Source: Shewanella algicola
GTDB lineage: Bacteria; Pseudomonadota; Gammaproteobacteria; Enterobacterales; Shewanellaceae
Reading direction: 5' to 3'
Length of the DNA stretch: 64,000 nucleotides
Assembly (NCBI RefSeq): GCF_014648035.1
Contig: NZ_BMQI01000003.1
Coordinates: 86,018-150,017 of the forward strand
The notes under the pieces were generated by a model, which had not been told where the DNA came from, did not search any database, and saw only the letters and a list, made by a program, of their open reading frames with translations. Positions 17,149 to 27,400 of the stretch are shown here, piece by piece. The position numbers were made by a program, and so were the translations under genes. Numbering within the stretch: position 1 is the first letter of the stretch; each line of letters begins with the position of its first letter.

Positions 17149-18864
17149 TTAATTACAATTAATAGTGTTTATAGCTGTGCGTATTTCGTCAATGCGTTTT
17201 AGGCGCTTGACGTTTTGCGCATGAGTAACAAAATCCTGATAGCGGCCGTTAATGAGTGTGGCTTTGACTTCGAGCAGGCTTGTTGGATTAATACTGATTT
17301 CATCTAAACCCAAGCCGACTAATAAGGGTAAAACTTGCGGGTCGCTGCCCAGTTCTCCACACAAAGAGACCTTAACCTTAGCCTGTTTACAGCGGGCTAT
17401 GGTCATTGAGATTAACTCAATCACTGCCGGTGATAATGCAGGATACTGTTTGGCTAAATGTGGATTGGTGCGGTCTGCGGCCAAGGTATATTGGGTTAAA
17501 TCATTGGTGCCGATGCTTACAAAGTCCAGTAATGGCAACATGCTAGGTAAGTTAAACACTGCAGCAGGTGTTTCAACCACAATACCGTAACTGATCTCAC
17601 CAAAACCTTTTTCTTGCTCAATCAATTGTGCCTTAGCTTGTTCAATTAATGCCATGGCACCTTCAAGTTCTTCAACTTGGCTCACCATCGGGAACATTAA
17701 CCTCACTTGTCCGTGATTGGCGGCACGAAGCACTGCTTTCACCTGGCTAATAAAAGTGTCTGGATGAGCCAAACTATAACGGATCCCACGAATTCCCAGT
17801 GCGGGGTTATCTTCTGGCGATTGTTGTAAGTAAGGGATTTCTTTGTCGGCACCAATATCAAAGGTGCGTACCGACAATACTTGCCCTTGGAGGCTGTGCA
17901 ATGCTTCACTATATAATTTGTATTGTTGTTGCTCATTAGGCAACGCCTTGGCATTCATCAATAAAAATTCTGTTCTAAATAAGCCTATGCCTTGCGCGCC
18001 AACGTCGGTGACATGAGATACCTCACTTAAATTGCCTACGTTGGCTAATAAAGTGATGCTGTGTCCATCCTGGGTGATGCTGGGCTTATCTTTATATGCG
18101 GTGAGAGCCTGACGGCGTTGGATTTCTTGTTGCTGCTTTTGTTGCAATTGGCTTAACAACGCTGCAGTCGGAGAGGTGTGTAGCTCACCAGAGATAGCAT
18201 CTAAAATTAATGGTTCGCCGTCTTTTATGGCCTGATGGTGCTCGGAAAACTGATAATTTAACAGCGCAGGTATGCCCGCAGCGCGAGCTAAAATTGCCGT
18301 GTGACTGGTTAATCCGCCAGACTCTAACACAATGCCTTTGATGTGTTTTAGAGGCAAAATGGCAAATTCTGCCGGGGTTAAATCATCGGCCAGCAATATG
18401 GTGTCTTCAATGAGTGTTGATAAATCCCACTGTAAATGACCATGCAAGGCACTGATGAGCCGCTTAGCTAAACAGAGAATATCGCTACTGCGATTAGCAA
18501 GATATGGGTCGTCTAGTTCAGATAATTGGGCCGCTTGCTGATTAAATATTCTATCTATCGCCACCGCCGCACACACTTTAAATTGCTTTATGTGCTGCAG
18601 TAATGCTTGTTGTAATTCTTCATCTTCAAGCAACAAAATATCGGCATCGATAAGTTGAAAGTTTTCACATTCTTTACAAAGGTGACACTGGCAATGTTGT
18701 AAATGGCTGATGAGCAGGTCAATGGCATGGGTTAATTGTTGTTGCTGTAACTTAATTTGCTCTGCATTGAGGAGTTTAAAATCCAGCGGCGGCATTTGCG
18801 AGGTCATGGTTAATGCTTTACCAAACGCGATGCCCGGGGAAACAACAATTCCATTGAATGACAT
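17149..18864 (-). CDS. ptsI: Phosphoenolpyruvate-protein phosphotransferase (enzyme I)
   Basis: Enzyme I transfers phosphate from PEP to HPr as the first step of the phosphotransferase system. The 571-residue protein has the phospho-His motif GGLTSHTAILARA, the PEP-binding region RTEFLLMN and the C-terminal LCGELGSD with the conserved Cys. It follows ptsH after 11 bp and precedes crr by 69 bp, the standard order. A Cys- and His-rich stretch near residue 58 (HCQCHLCKEC) is unusual for the family and could bind metal. Confidence 0.96.
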   Translation of the reverse strand: MSFNGIVVSPGIAFGKALTMTSQMPPLDFKLLNAEQIKLQQQQLTHAIDLLISHLQHCQCHLCKECENFQLIDADILLLEDEELQQALLQHIKQFKVCAAVAIDRIFNQQAAQLSELDDPYLANRSSDILCLAKRLISALHGHLQWDLSTLIEDTILLADDLTPAEFAILPLKHIKGIVLESGGLTSHTAILARAAGIPALLNYQFSEHHQAIKDGEPLILDAISGELHTSPTAALLSQLQQKQQQEIQRRQALTAYKDKPSITQDGHSITLLANVGNLSEVSHVTDVGAQGIGLFRTEFLLMNAKALPNEQQQYKLYSEALHSLQGQVLSVRTFDIGADKEIPYLQQSPEDNPALGIRGIRYSLAHPDTFISQVKAVLRAANHGQVRLMFPMVSQVEELEGAMALIEQAKAQLIEQEKGFGEISYGIVVETPAAVFNLPSMLPLLDFVSIGTNDLTQYTLAADRTNPHLAKQYPALSPAVIELISMTIARCKQAKVKVSLCGELGSDPQVLPLLVGLGLDEISINPTSLLEVKATLINGRYQDFVTHAQNVKRLKRIDEIRTAINTINCN

Positions 18865-18875
18865 AAAGTGTCCTT

Positions 18876-19133
18876 TTAACTGAGAGTGATCAGCAATGAG
18901 GCAATTTTGTCGACTGCCGCTTGCGCTTGTTCCCCTGTGGCAAATACCGTTACAGACACACCTTGGTATAAACCTAATGTTTGTAATTTAAATAAACTTT
19001 TGGCACTGGCTTGCTTGCCATTGCACTCTACCATAACGTCACAGCTAAATGCTTTCGCTTCTTTTACTAACAACGCCGCAGGGCGAGTGTGGATACCATG
19101 CGGAGCAACAATCGTAACCGTTTTTTGATACAT
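18876..19133 (-). CDS. ptsH: Phosphocarrier protein HPr
   Basis: HPr carries phosphate from enzyme I to EIIA proteins. The 85-residue protein has PHGIHTRPA with the phosphorylated His15 and the ASAKSLFKLQTL segment with Ser46-type residues. It is the first gene of ptsH-ptsI-crr. Confidence 0.97.
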   Translation of the reverse strand: MYQKTVTIVAPHGIHTRPAALLVKEAKAFSCDVMVECNGKQASAKSLFKLQTLGLYQGVSVTVFATGEQAQAAVDKIASLLITLS

Positions 19134-19346
19134 AGAGAAAATACTCGGTAATGAATGACAACTAAATACTCATTTAACGCTATATTTCAGGTGTTTATGA
19201 TTTTTTTAATTTCATTGAGACTGCATAAATAAGGCTGAAATACTCAGGTATTCAATCTGAAGCGCCTAATATACCCTAAAGTATGCAGGGCTAAAAGTGA
19301 TGTTAAGCGCAAACCCTAGAGCAAAAAGGCATTAGATAAGTAAACT

Positions 19347-19374
19347 AAAGCCAGCAATAACGATTGCTGGCTTT
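19347..19374 (-). terminator. Terminator after the chemoreceptor pseudogene
   Basis: A 12-bp stem (AAAGCCAGCAAT pairing with ATTGCTGGCTTT) with a 4-nt loop lies 28 bp past the chemoreceptor stop. Confidence 0.75.
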
Positions 19375-19402
19375 GGGGGTAGAGAGTGTTAAAGCGGGTG
19401 GC

Positions 19403-21006
19403 TTAAATCTTAAATTGTCCCAATGTTTGGCTCATGTCTTGACTCACCGTTTGCAATGATTGCGCAGCATGAGCATGGGTTTCATTGGTACTGAGCGACA
19501 ACTCTGTTAGCTCTGAAATAGTCGTCACATTACGATTAATGTCTTCAGTGACTAAGGCTTGCTCTTCAGTGGCGCTGGCAAGTTGTGCGGTCATATTACT
19601 GATGTTTTCAATGAGCGCTAAAATCTCAATAATGGCTTCGCTAGATTGAACGGCTTTTGATTGTAATTGTGATGACTGCTGCTGAGTATGAGTATTGCTG
19701 TCGATTACCGATTGAATTCCCTGCTGAATTTGGCCAACAATTTTATTGATTTCGTTGGTTGATGATTGTGTTCTAGTGGCTAACGCACGTACTTCATCTG
19801 CCACTACCGCAAAGCCACGACCGTGCTCACCGGCTCGCGCCGCTTCAATGGCCGCATTTAATGCTAGCAGGTTTGTTTGGTCGGCAATACTGCCTATGAC
19901 ATCTAAAATACTGCCAATTCAGCAGATGATTGACTTAAGCTTACAGAGACTTGTTCAGACTGTTTGAGTTCGCTGACTAAGCTTTCAGTGTGCTCAACGG
20001 TTTGTTGCATTAACTGCTGATTTTGTTCTGCTTGATGCTTAACGTTGTTCGCACCTTGTGCTGCATCTTGGGTATTACGGGCCATCTCTTGGCTGGTGGA
20101 CAACATTTGATTAATCGCGGTTGCCACACTTTGGGTTTCGTTGTTGACTTGATTGGCGCTCTGATTTGACTGCTTAACGGTTTCAAATAAGTGTTGCGCT
20201 TCTTCGTTTAGGCTGTGTCCTAACGGTTGTAAATGCGCCACCATGTTGGCTATTTTTATCACAAATTGATTAAAGCCATCGGCAAGCTTGGTGACTTCAT
20301 CATTACCGATAGTCGATAAGCGTTGGGTTAGGTCGCCTTCACCTTTGGCAATTTGCTCCATGGCATTAGTGGCGTCTTTTAACGGTTGCGTAATAGAGTG
20401 ATTGAGCAATAAAAAGAACGCAAAAATAGGCACCGAAATAAATAACATAATGATTAAGTAATCAATAATAATACCGGTCATGCTTTGGTTGACTAGATCT
20501 AAATTAGCTTGGGTAATAAAGGTCAATTGATTGGCTGGTAAATAAGCCGCTGCGGCTAATACGGTTTGCGTTTCATTGCCACCCACCTTGAGTGATAACT
20601 GTGCTTGTGTTGTTGACTGTTTCGCGCCACTGATTAATTGGCTGTATGTCTTGTCACTATTAGTGGTTAGTGCACTAATGGCTTGGCCTGCTGTACCTTT
20701 AATCGTGCTAAAAAGCACTTTGCTTTGATTATCAACCACCAGTAAATCCATATACTGACTTATTTGAATGTCTGCGACAAAGGTGAGTAAATCGTCTTGA
20801 GGTAATTGCTGCTGTTGTTGCAGTACCTTCAGCATGTTGACCATTAAGCTTGCTTGTTCAGTGACTTGTTTTTGCTGCTCATCGACTAAATGAGAGTATT
20901 GTTCTTTTACTGAAAAAGACCCGAACACCACTGTGCCAATCGCGGCTAGAATTAGCATAATAAATAAACGCTTTAATATTGTTAAACGTCTCAATAATTC
21001 AATCAT
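19403..21006 (-). pseudogene. Methyl-accepting chemotaxis protein, frameshifted
   Basis: The gene would encode a chemoreceptor of about 534 residues: TM helix near the N-terminus, periplasmic sensor, second TM helix near residue 190, HAMP domain, and a signalling domain. The frame breaks at about 19917-19919. The sequence reads GAATTGGC where the conserved region requires one more A (Glu-Ile-Gly). The first part ends at a TAG at 19903-19905 after 367 residues. The highly conserved hairpin tip ([19 protein letters not shown]) continues in the next frame and runs intact to the end. A single-base deletion explains everything. It is either a recent loss or a sequencing error in an A/T run. Confidence 0.88.
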
Positions 21007-21279
21007 TTACAGTCCCAAACAAAATATCCATATAAGGTGACGTGATTATAATAGATTTGGTACAAATGATAACCGCGTAACTGCATTTATGTGAGCAAAG
21101 CATAAGATTTAACATTTTTGTAGTGTGGTAGCTAAAGTAATAAAATTACAAATATATCATGCGGTTAATCACATTTTGAGCTCGTTTGGTTATTTTACAT
21201 GCTAATCAATTGTTTTAATTTTGATTTTTTTGCATTTTACCCGCAAGATTAGCTTAAATAATGAAAAGGTATCCAAGCC

Positions 21280-21987
21280 ATGACCACGAATACAGTTAAC
21301 AACGACGACATTCTTTTAAAACTGTGCCATTCAGTTTCTCATGTACTTTCCAGCACCAGTGCCAGTCAGATTAGTCACGCAGGTATGGTGCAAAGTATTT
21401 CTCGTACTCGCTTAAAGCCTGATTTGGGTTGTTTTTCGATATTTGATGGCGGCTTTTCAGGTTTAGTTGTTATCAACTTTTCTGCCGACGCGGCAATTGA
21501 AATTTACCGCCGTTATATGATCAACATGGGCATGCCAGAGTCTGAATTGGCCTTTTCGCACACATCTGATGATGTGGGTAATGTCATGGGCGAGTTAATG
21601 AATCAAATTTTGGGTGACTTTATTGGCAAAATTTCAAAAGAATTGCAAACTTCAATTAGCCAAAGCCAGCCGAAAATGTTAACGATTAATAAAGAATTAA
21701 CGATATCGGTAGATACTAACCTTGATGATGCAGTGGCAAGACGGGTGTCATTTAAAACAGAAAACAACCATATTTTTTATCTTGAGTTTGCCATGGACAA
21801 AACGGAGTTTATTCGCTCAGCAGACTTTGAGGTAGATGAAGAGTTTGACCTAGATTCATTAATAGAAACTCACGGTAAAAATACGCCCAAAAAATCAGAG
21901 TCTAAATCAGACATGTTAGGTGATCCTAATGTAAAAGGGTTAGTGGCTGATGATGCCGACGATTTATTGAGCGAGCTTGGGTTATAA
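21280..21987 (+). CDS. DUF3334 family protein, CheX-like
   Basis: A 235-residue soluble protein of the DUF3334 family, found in Shewanella and related marine bacteria. Residues of about 95-120 (DVGNVMGELMNQILGDF) resemble the conserved helix of CheX/CheC phosphatase-type domains, suggesting a link to chemotaxis, but this is inference. The C-terminal 50 residues are acidic and low in complexity. It lies beside, and divergent from, the broken chemoreceptor, which fits such a link. Confidence 0.75.
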   Translation: MTTNTVNNDDILLKLCHSVSHVLSSTSASQISHAGMVQSISRTRLKPDLGCFSIFDGGFSGLVVINFSADAAIEIYRRYMINMGMPESELAFSHTSDDVGNVMGELMNQILGDFIGKISKELQTSISQSQPKMLTINKELTISVDTNLDDAVARRVSFKTENNHIFYLEFAMDKTEFIRSADFEVDEEFDLDSLIETHGKNTPKKSESKSDMLGDPNVKGLVADDADDLLSELGL

Positions 21988-22008
21988 TTTTTTGTAGTAA
22001 ATAATATA

Positions 22009-22049
22009 AAAAACAGCCAAATAAAGTGATTTATCTTGGTTGTTTTTTT
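22009..22049 (+). terminator. Terminator after the DUF3334 gene
   Basis: A 12-bp stem with one G-T pair (AAAAACAGCCAA pairing with TTGGTTGTTTTT) precedes a run of seven T, 22 bp past the stop. Confidence 0.8.
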
Positions 22050-22089
22050 ATGTGGCAATGACGATGACGATTAAGGGTGATAAATAACA

Positions 22090-23124
22090 ATGACCTCAAA
22101 AGCGACTTCTATTGATATCGCGTACCGTGCTGGTGTGTCGCAGTCGACAGTCTCGCGTGCGTTACGAAACAGCCCGTTAGTGAACTTAGAAACGCGTCAG
22201 CGCATCCAGGCGATTGCCAAAGAGATGAATTACAAAGTTGATAAGAATGCCAGTAATTTACGTACTCAAAATAGCCTAACCTTAGCCTTGTTAATTTGTG
22301 AAGACCCCACAAATGACGATTCTATGATCAATCCGTTCTTTTTATCCATGCTCGGGTCAATTACCCGAGCAACAGCGCGCCAAGGCTATGATTTACTGGT
22401 GTCGTTTCAACAATTGTCGTCAGATTGGCACGCCGATTATGAAGACAGCAACAAAGCCGATGGCATTATTCTACTAGGCTATGGCGATTACATGGACTAC
22501 GCCCATAAGCTAGAAACCTTAATTGAAAAAAACACCCACTTTGTCATTTGGGGGGCAGAGCACAACAATAAAGCTGTGCTATCAATTGGTTGCGACAACC
22601 ACCAAGGTGGTTATATTGCCACTGAACACTTAATAAATTTAGGCCATAAAAAAATCGCCTTTTTAGGTGATTCATCTAGCCATAGCCCTGAGTTTCGCGA
22701 CCGTTATCTTGGCCACGTTGAAGCCTTAAACCAAGCGGATATTCAAGCTGATGAACAGTTACAGCATGATGCATTTAATACCGAAGCATCAGGTTATGAG
22801 GCTGCTAACGCGCTGCTCGACAATGGTGTGCCATTTGAAGCCATTTTTACTGCGAGTGATTTGATAGCGATTGGGGCAATTAGAGCATTAAAAAAACGTG
22901 GCGTGTTAGTACCAGAACACGTTGCTGTTGTAGGGTATGATGATATTCCAGTGGCCAGTTTTGCCAACCCTGCGCTCACCACAGTAAAACAAGATACACA
23001 GTTTGCCGGTGAGATTTTAGTTGAAAGCGTGCTGAAATTAATCCGCGGCGAAGAAGTGAGCCAACGATTACTTAAAACCAGTTTAGTGGTTCGCAGTTCA
23101 TGCGGTGCTAACGTTGACGAATAA
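22090..23124 (+). CDS. LacI-family transcriptional regulator
   Basis: This 344-residue protein has the N-terminal LacI helix-turn-helix (DIAYRAGVSQSTVSRALR), a hinge segment (NASNLRT) and a periplasmic-binding-like sensor domain ending in QRLLKTSLVVRSSC. Such proteins bind palindromes with a central CG through the hinge helix. Four ATACGTAT palindromes occur in the starch locus starting 6 kb away, so it is the best candidate in the window for a maltodextrin regulator (MalR-like). No such site lies in front of its own gene. The link is inference from proximity and motif type. Confidence 0.88.
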   Translation: MTSKATSIDIAYRAGVSQSTVSRALRNSPLVNLETRQRIQAIAKEMNYKVDKNASNLRTQNSLTLALLICEDPTNDDSMINPFFLSMLGSITRATARQGYDLLVSFQQLSSDWHADYEDSNKADGIILLGYGDYMDYAHKLETLIEKNTHFVIWGAEHNNKAVLSIGCDNHQGGYIATEHLINLGHKKIAFLGDSSSHSPEFRDRYLGHVEALNQADIQADEQLQHDAFNTEASGYEAANALLDNGVPFEAIFTASDLIAIGAIRALKKRGVLVPEHVAVVGYDDIPVASFANPALTTVKQDTQFAGEILVESVLKLIRGEEVSQRLLKTSLVVRSSCGANVDE

Positions 23125-23218
23125 GTGAGCCGTCGTTGACGATTAATAACGGCTAAGAAACACCATAAATAATAAAACAACACACTCTATTTTTGATTGA
23201 TAAAGGATACAAGCAATT

Positions 23219-24151
23219 ATGGCAGGCGCCAGTTTATTAACCTTGTTAGATGACATTGCGACGATTTTGGATGACGTAGCAGCAATGAGTAAAGTGGCGG
23301 CGCGCAAAACAGCAGGCGTGCTAGGCGATGATTTAGCCTTAAATGCCCAGCAAGTATCTGGCGTCGCGTCTGAACGTGAATTACCTGTGGTATATGCGGT
23401 GGCTAAAGGCTCATTTCGTAATAAATTGATTTTGGTGCCGCTGGCGCTATTAATCAGTGCTTTTATTCCCTGGGCCATTACGCCGCTGTTGATGTTTGGT
23501 GGCTTGTTTTTATGTTATGAAGGCTTTGAGAAAGTTTATCACTCGATGACGCATAAAAAGGCTGCACCTGCTGACGATGAAACTATTGTTGCTAAAGGCA
23601 AAGCTGACATTGACGATTTGGCCGCATTTGAAAAAGACAAAATCAAAGGCGCTATTCGTACCGATTTTGTGTTGTCAGCTGAAATTATTGCCATCAGCTT
23701 AGGTGTTGCTGCTCACATGGATTTAATGGGCCAATTTTTAACCTTATCGGTTATTGCTATTATCATGACCGTTGGCGTGTATGGTTTAGTCGCTGGTATT
23801 GTCAAAATTGACGATTTAGGTTTATACCTTGCCAAACGTAAAGCCGAAGGCTTAGGCCACAATATTGGTTTAATACTAGTCTCTGCTGCGCCTTATTTAA
23901 TGAAAATACTCACCGTTGTCGGTACCATCGCCATGTTTATGGTGGGCGGCGGCATTTTAACTCACGGTATTCATGTGGTGTTTGAATGGATAGAACATGC
24001 CGCAGTGGTTGTTGAGCAAGTTAGTGTAGTGGGCGGGGTTTTAGGGCTGTTAACGCCCAGTGTGCTTAATGCCGTATTTGGTGTGGTTGCAGGTGGCTTA
24101 GCAGTGTTATTAATGAATGGCGTGATGAAATTAATACCATCAAAAAGCTAA
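23219..24151 (+). CDS. DUF808 family inner-membrane protein (YedI-like)
   Basis: A 310-residue membrane protein with several hydrophobic segments in the C-terminal two thirds. The N-terminal [20 protein letters not shown] and [13 protein letters not shown] are typical of DUF808/YedI. Its role is unknown. It follows the LacI gene by 94 bp on the same strand and ends at a strong bidirectional terminator. Confidence 0.9.
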   Translation: MAGASLLTLLDDIATILDDVAAMSKVAARKTAGVLGDDLALNAQQVSGVASERELPVVYAVAKGSFRNKLILVPLALLISAFIPWAITPLLMFGGLFLCYEGFEKVYHSMTHKKAAPADDETIVAKGKADIDDLAAFEKDKIKGAIRTDFVLSAEIIAISLGVAAHMDLMGQFLTLSVIAIIMTVGVYGLVAGIVKIDDLGLYLAKRKAEGLGHNIGLILVSAAPYLMKILTVVGTIAMFMVGGGILTHGIHVVFEWIEHAAVVVEQVSVVGGVLGLLTPSVLNAVFGVVAGGLAVLLMNGVMKLIPSKS

Positions 24152-24215
24152 CGTAACTGCATTAAAGCGCTCGGTAAATCATGATATAAATTAACGCCGT
24201 AAGCGAATGATATAA

Positions 24216-24246
24216 AAAAGAGCAAGGTCATCGACCTTGCTCTTTT
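24216..24246. terminator. Bidirectional terminator between DUF808 and DUF805 genes
   Basis: A 14-bp perfect stem (AAAAGAGCAAGGTC pairing with GACCTTGCTCTTTT) with a 3-nt loop. Confidence 0.9.
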
Positions 24247-24263
24247 GTGTTTTAACGCATTAA

Positions 24264-24659
24264 TTAAAGCGCTAAATTGTCGTTATCGGTAAAGCTTGGT
24301 TGGGCTTTTGGGTTTGGACCGTATTCATTGTCATCTTTACTGTTAAAACACAGTACAACCAAAATAATTAGTGCGCCGATCAGCGGGATAAGCAATAAAA
24401 ATAACCACCACCCCGAATGATCAGTATCGTGTAAGCGGCGCACACTGACCGCAATACTTGGAATTAATACTGCTAATGAATAAAGCGAGCTCAATAAACC
24501 TGCGCCGGATGTGTCACTGTACAGACCTGTACCCATATCAACTAACGTCAGTAACACACTGAAAATGCTGTTAATTAATACAAACATCCAATATTCTTTA
24601 CGACGCGCGCGACCTTTAAAATCAAAATATTGTTTTAAAACCTTTAAATACCAATCCAT
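24264..24659 (-). CDS. DUF805 family membrane protein
   Basis: A 131-residue protein with four hydrophobic segments. It has the DUF805 features: an N-terminal WYLKVLKQYFDFKGRARRKEYW and the central RRLHDTDHSGWW. The family is widespread, of unknown function, and sits in the inner membrane. It is alone between two terminators. Confidence 0.92.
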   Translation of the reverse strand: MDWYLKVLKQYFDFKGRARRKEYWMFVLINSIFSVLLTLVDMGTGLYSDTSGAGLLSSLYSLAVLIPSIAVSVRRLHDTDHSGWWLFLLLIPLIGALIILVVLCFNSKDDNEYGPNPKAQPSFTDNDNLAL

Positions 24660-24746
24660 TCGTTAGTCCTTAACGTTAATTTTTATTAATATGAATCATT
24701 TTTACAAAATAGTGTTTAATTATCAATATTATATTTTGATTTGGTC

Positions 24747-24780
24747 AAAAAAAAGCCATTGCATTTAGCAACAGCTTTTT
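24747..24780 (-). terminator. Terminator after the glucoamylase gene
   Basis: An imperfect stem (AAAAAGCC-TTGC / GCAA-GCTTTTT) lies about 66 bp past the glucoamylase stop, with a T-rich tract on the minus strand. Confidence 0.55.
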
Positions 24781-24845
24781 AGTAGGGAGACGCATACTAA
24801 TCATTTTAAAATAAGCGTTTACCTAATGTTAATCGTCTCAAAACG

Positions 24846-27317
24846 TTATTGGTCAAGTTGTTTCACCACAGGGTAAAAGTCCCATACTTGTTCATCAGTC
24901 ATTGAACGCACCAATTTAACGTATTCAGCATGAGTCCAGGCCAAAGGCGTTGCTGAGTTGGTCCCGTCACCCATTTTATAATCATAACGTGTTGGGTTAC
25001 CGACACCGTCCCACGCTTGCTCTGGTAACATTAACCCTTGGTTTGCAAAGGTTTCCATGCCTTGTACGTAGGTGTTAATCAAAGCTTTTTTACTGTCAGG
25101 GGTTAAGCTTCCTTCAGATTTAGCAAGAGCTAACTCGTAATGGCCGCGCTCGCCGGTAAAGAAGGGCCATACCCGGCCGCGTTGATCTTCTGTATTGCCT
25201 TTTTCGGCATAGCTTAGGCCTGTGACAGTATCCTCGCCGTAGCCGTCGTTACCGTAACGGCGATAACCCGGTACTTTACTGCCATCTTTAGCGGTAAACT
25301 CGTATTTAACCCGTAAGTTATCTTCAAGCTGTTGATTATCAATAAGCATCACGCTGTTTTTAATGACAGGGTCTTGCGCATCCACAACACCATAACGCAC
25401 TAACTCTAAAAAACCGCCGTCTAGAATTAGCCGTTGATCTAATCCTGGTTTGCCGTTGTTATCTAAAAGCTTATCAGCGGTATTGGGGTTGCCATTAGGG
25501 CTAATGCGCACGTAATAAGGTGCGGTGTAGTCTTGTGCGACGTCTGCCGGATTAAGCAAGCCGTTAGTGGTGACCATGGTTGCTTCAAGCTGGCTTTGCA
25601 GTTCAGCTGCAAGCTCCTGATACACAGTGGCTTGTGGATCTTTTGCCAATCTAGCCAAATCGCTCGCGGCGACTAAACCGGCTATGATGGCCGCAGTGGT
25701 CGAAGGCGAATAGCCTGCTTGTTCTTCCCAGCGCTCTTGTTGGGTGTTTGGCGGGGTGATGTCGAGCTCATTATAATCCAGTTTTACTTTGCCACCGCTG
25801 ACTAAAAAGTCAGCGGCAGGTTTAAGCATGTCTTGATACCAGGTGGTGATCTCTGCATCTGTTAACACGCCAGCTTGCCACAGTTTCCAACCGAGCATAA
25901 TTGGCATGGCAGTTTGGTCGAGTTGTAGGCCAACCCACTCAATTTCGCCATCAACGTGGGTTTTCTGTAAAAACCAACCTGGTGTGCCGGCAAAGCCTGG
26001 TGTTTGTTGATTAACCTGTACTTTCTTTAAATACTCAAACGCCACTTTAGGTGTTTGAGTGTCGCCCATGGCCAAAAATGCCATGGCGCATTGGTAAAAG
26101 TCGCGTGGCCATACCGCTTTATAACCCGTGCTGCCTACTTTTGCTGATACTGTGTCGCCCCAAGGGTTTGATAAGGATGCGATTAGCGCGCCAGCGTGGG
26201 TTTTATCTTCTTGCGCTTTGAGCACAAGTGCACTGGCATACAGCAGTTTACCGTTATCTGCGGTATTAGTGCTCATGTCGTTTAATGGCGCTAAAGAGGC
26301 AATATAGTCTTTCCAACCTGTGTGGCTGTCATCGCCTAAATAAGCCTGCTTAACGGCATCGTAACCGGCATCTAATGTGGCCTGTGCTGTGGCTAAGCTG
26401 CTGGTTTTGTCTTGGGCAAAGCCGATGACTAGATTAAAGCGTAAACTGTCGTTTGCTTTGGTTAATGTTGGGTATTGCGCAGTAAGTGCAACGTTGCCGC
26501 CTTGGTTATTATCGCTGGTGGTTTGGTAGCGGTTATCAAATTTTCCGTCGTCTTGTAAATCAATCATCCCGTCTGATGTGCCCACAAATCCTGCACTTGC
26601 GTGAACAAAATCAATGTCGGTTTTAATGGTCATCACCGTTGAACTCGCGTCACTGGTGTGCGCTACCAGTGCTTGACCATCAACGAAGGCAATATCATTA
26701 GCACCGCTGTTATCGATGTGCGGATTAACATAAAGGTGCGGGGTAATCCCGGCTTCAAAGGCGGTAAAGGTTACGTTCATCATTAAGCTATTTCTATCAG
26801 GATCGGTAAAAATATGCTTTTCGATTTGGTATTTGCCTTCCACGTCTTTATTAATAATCTTATACGCGAGCGACAATGGTCGGCCTTGTTCGTCAGTGTC
26901 GAGGTATTCAATGGTGCTAATGGTGTTATCTTTTTCAGTATCGACAAAGCCATTGCCGCTGATGATAAATTGCAGCTCTTTTAATTGGGCATTATGAATA
27001 AGCCCAAACATGGTTTCGGTGAGTATGCCCTGGGCAACAGAAAACCATACTTTACTGACAGGATTTGTGGCCTGGTCTTGATACTGACCATTGATATAAG
27101 GCTCGTATGATGTGCCTATGCCGGTTTTGCCAGAAAACGCCCACGTTGGCTCAGCGCCCGGTGCGCCAGGCGCGACAAAACTCAAAGGTGCCGTTGTTGG
27201 TAACACTTCACCCTTTGATGATGTGTCAGCAGGTGAGCAACCCGTTAATAACAGGCCGAATAAGCTTGCCGTTACGGCACTCGAAATTGCACTACGATGT
27301 GAGTGTGGCTTTAACAT
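24846..27317 (-). CDS. GH15 glucan 1,4-alpha-glucosidase (glucoamylase), lipoprotein
   Basis: An 823-residue exported glucoamylase that releases glucose from chain ends of starch and maltodextrins. A lipobox LLTGC (Cys27) makes it a membrane-anchored lipoprotein. An N-terminal beta-sandwich domain (about 40-310) precedes the (alpha/alpha)6 catalytic domain. The likely general acid is the Glu in WEEQAGYSP, and the likely base is in PFFTGERGHYEL, both conserved in bacterial GH15. ATG 27317 follows GGGGAAG directly; the TTG 12 bases upstream would overlap that site. No operator lies in front, and only 83 bp separate it from the upstream transporter gene, so they are probably one transcript. Confidence 0.92.
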   Translation of the reverse strand: MLKPHSHRSAISSAVTASLFGLLLTGCSPADTSSKGEVLPTTAPLSFVAPGAPGAEPTWAFSGKTGIGTSYEPYINGQYQDQATNPVSKVWFSVAQGILTETMFGLIHNAQLKELQFIISGNGFVDTEKDNTISTIEYLDTDEQGRPLSLAYKIINKDVEGKYQIEKHIFTDPDRNSLMMNVTFTAFEAGITPHLYVNPHIDNSGANDIAFVDGQALVAHTSDASSTVMTIKTDIDFVHASAGFVGTSDGMIDLQDDGKFDNRYQTTSDNNQGGNVALTAQYPTLTKANDSLRFNLVIGFAQDKTSSLATAQATLDAGYDAVKQAYLGDDSHTGWKDYIASLAPLNDMSTNTADNGKLLYASALVLKAQEDKTHAGALIASLSNPWGDTVSAKVGSTGYKAVWPRDFYQCAMAFLAMGDTQTPKVAFEYLKKVQVNQQTPGFAGTPGWFLQKTHVDGEIEWVGLQLDQTAMPIMLGWKLWQAGVLTDAEITTWYQDMLKPAADFLVSGGKVKLDYNELDITPPNTQQERWEEQAGYSPSTTAAIIAGLVAASDLARLAKDPQATVYQELAAELQSQLEATMVTTNGLLNPADVAQDYTAPYYVRISPNGNPNTADKLLDNNGKPGLDQRLILDGGFLELVRYGVVDAQDPVIKNSVMLIDNQQLEDNLRVKYEFTAKDGSKVPGYRRYGNDGYGEDTVTGLSYAEKGNTEDQRGRVWPFFTGERGHYELALAKSEGSLTPDSKKALINTYVQGMETFANQGLMLPEQAWDGVGNPTRYDYKMGDGTNSATPLAWTHAEYVKLVRSMTDEQVWDFYPVVKQLDQ

Positions 27318-27400
27318 ATACTTCCCCAAAATATTGTCTGTAACGATGACAGATCACTTTTATTATTTATGTTTTTGTATTTATTAAACGATTAATTGAT

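Noticed and set aside
19236..19254. Inverted repeat TGAAATAC-TCAG-GTATTCA upstream of ptsH
   Set aside because: It recalls half of the starch operator but the centre is TCAG, not CG, and the arms are unequal. I do not count it as part of the regulon.
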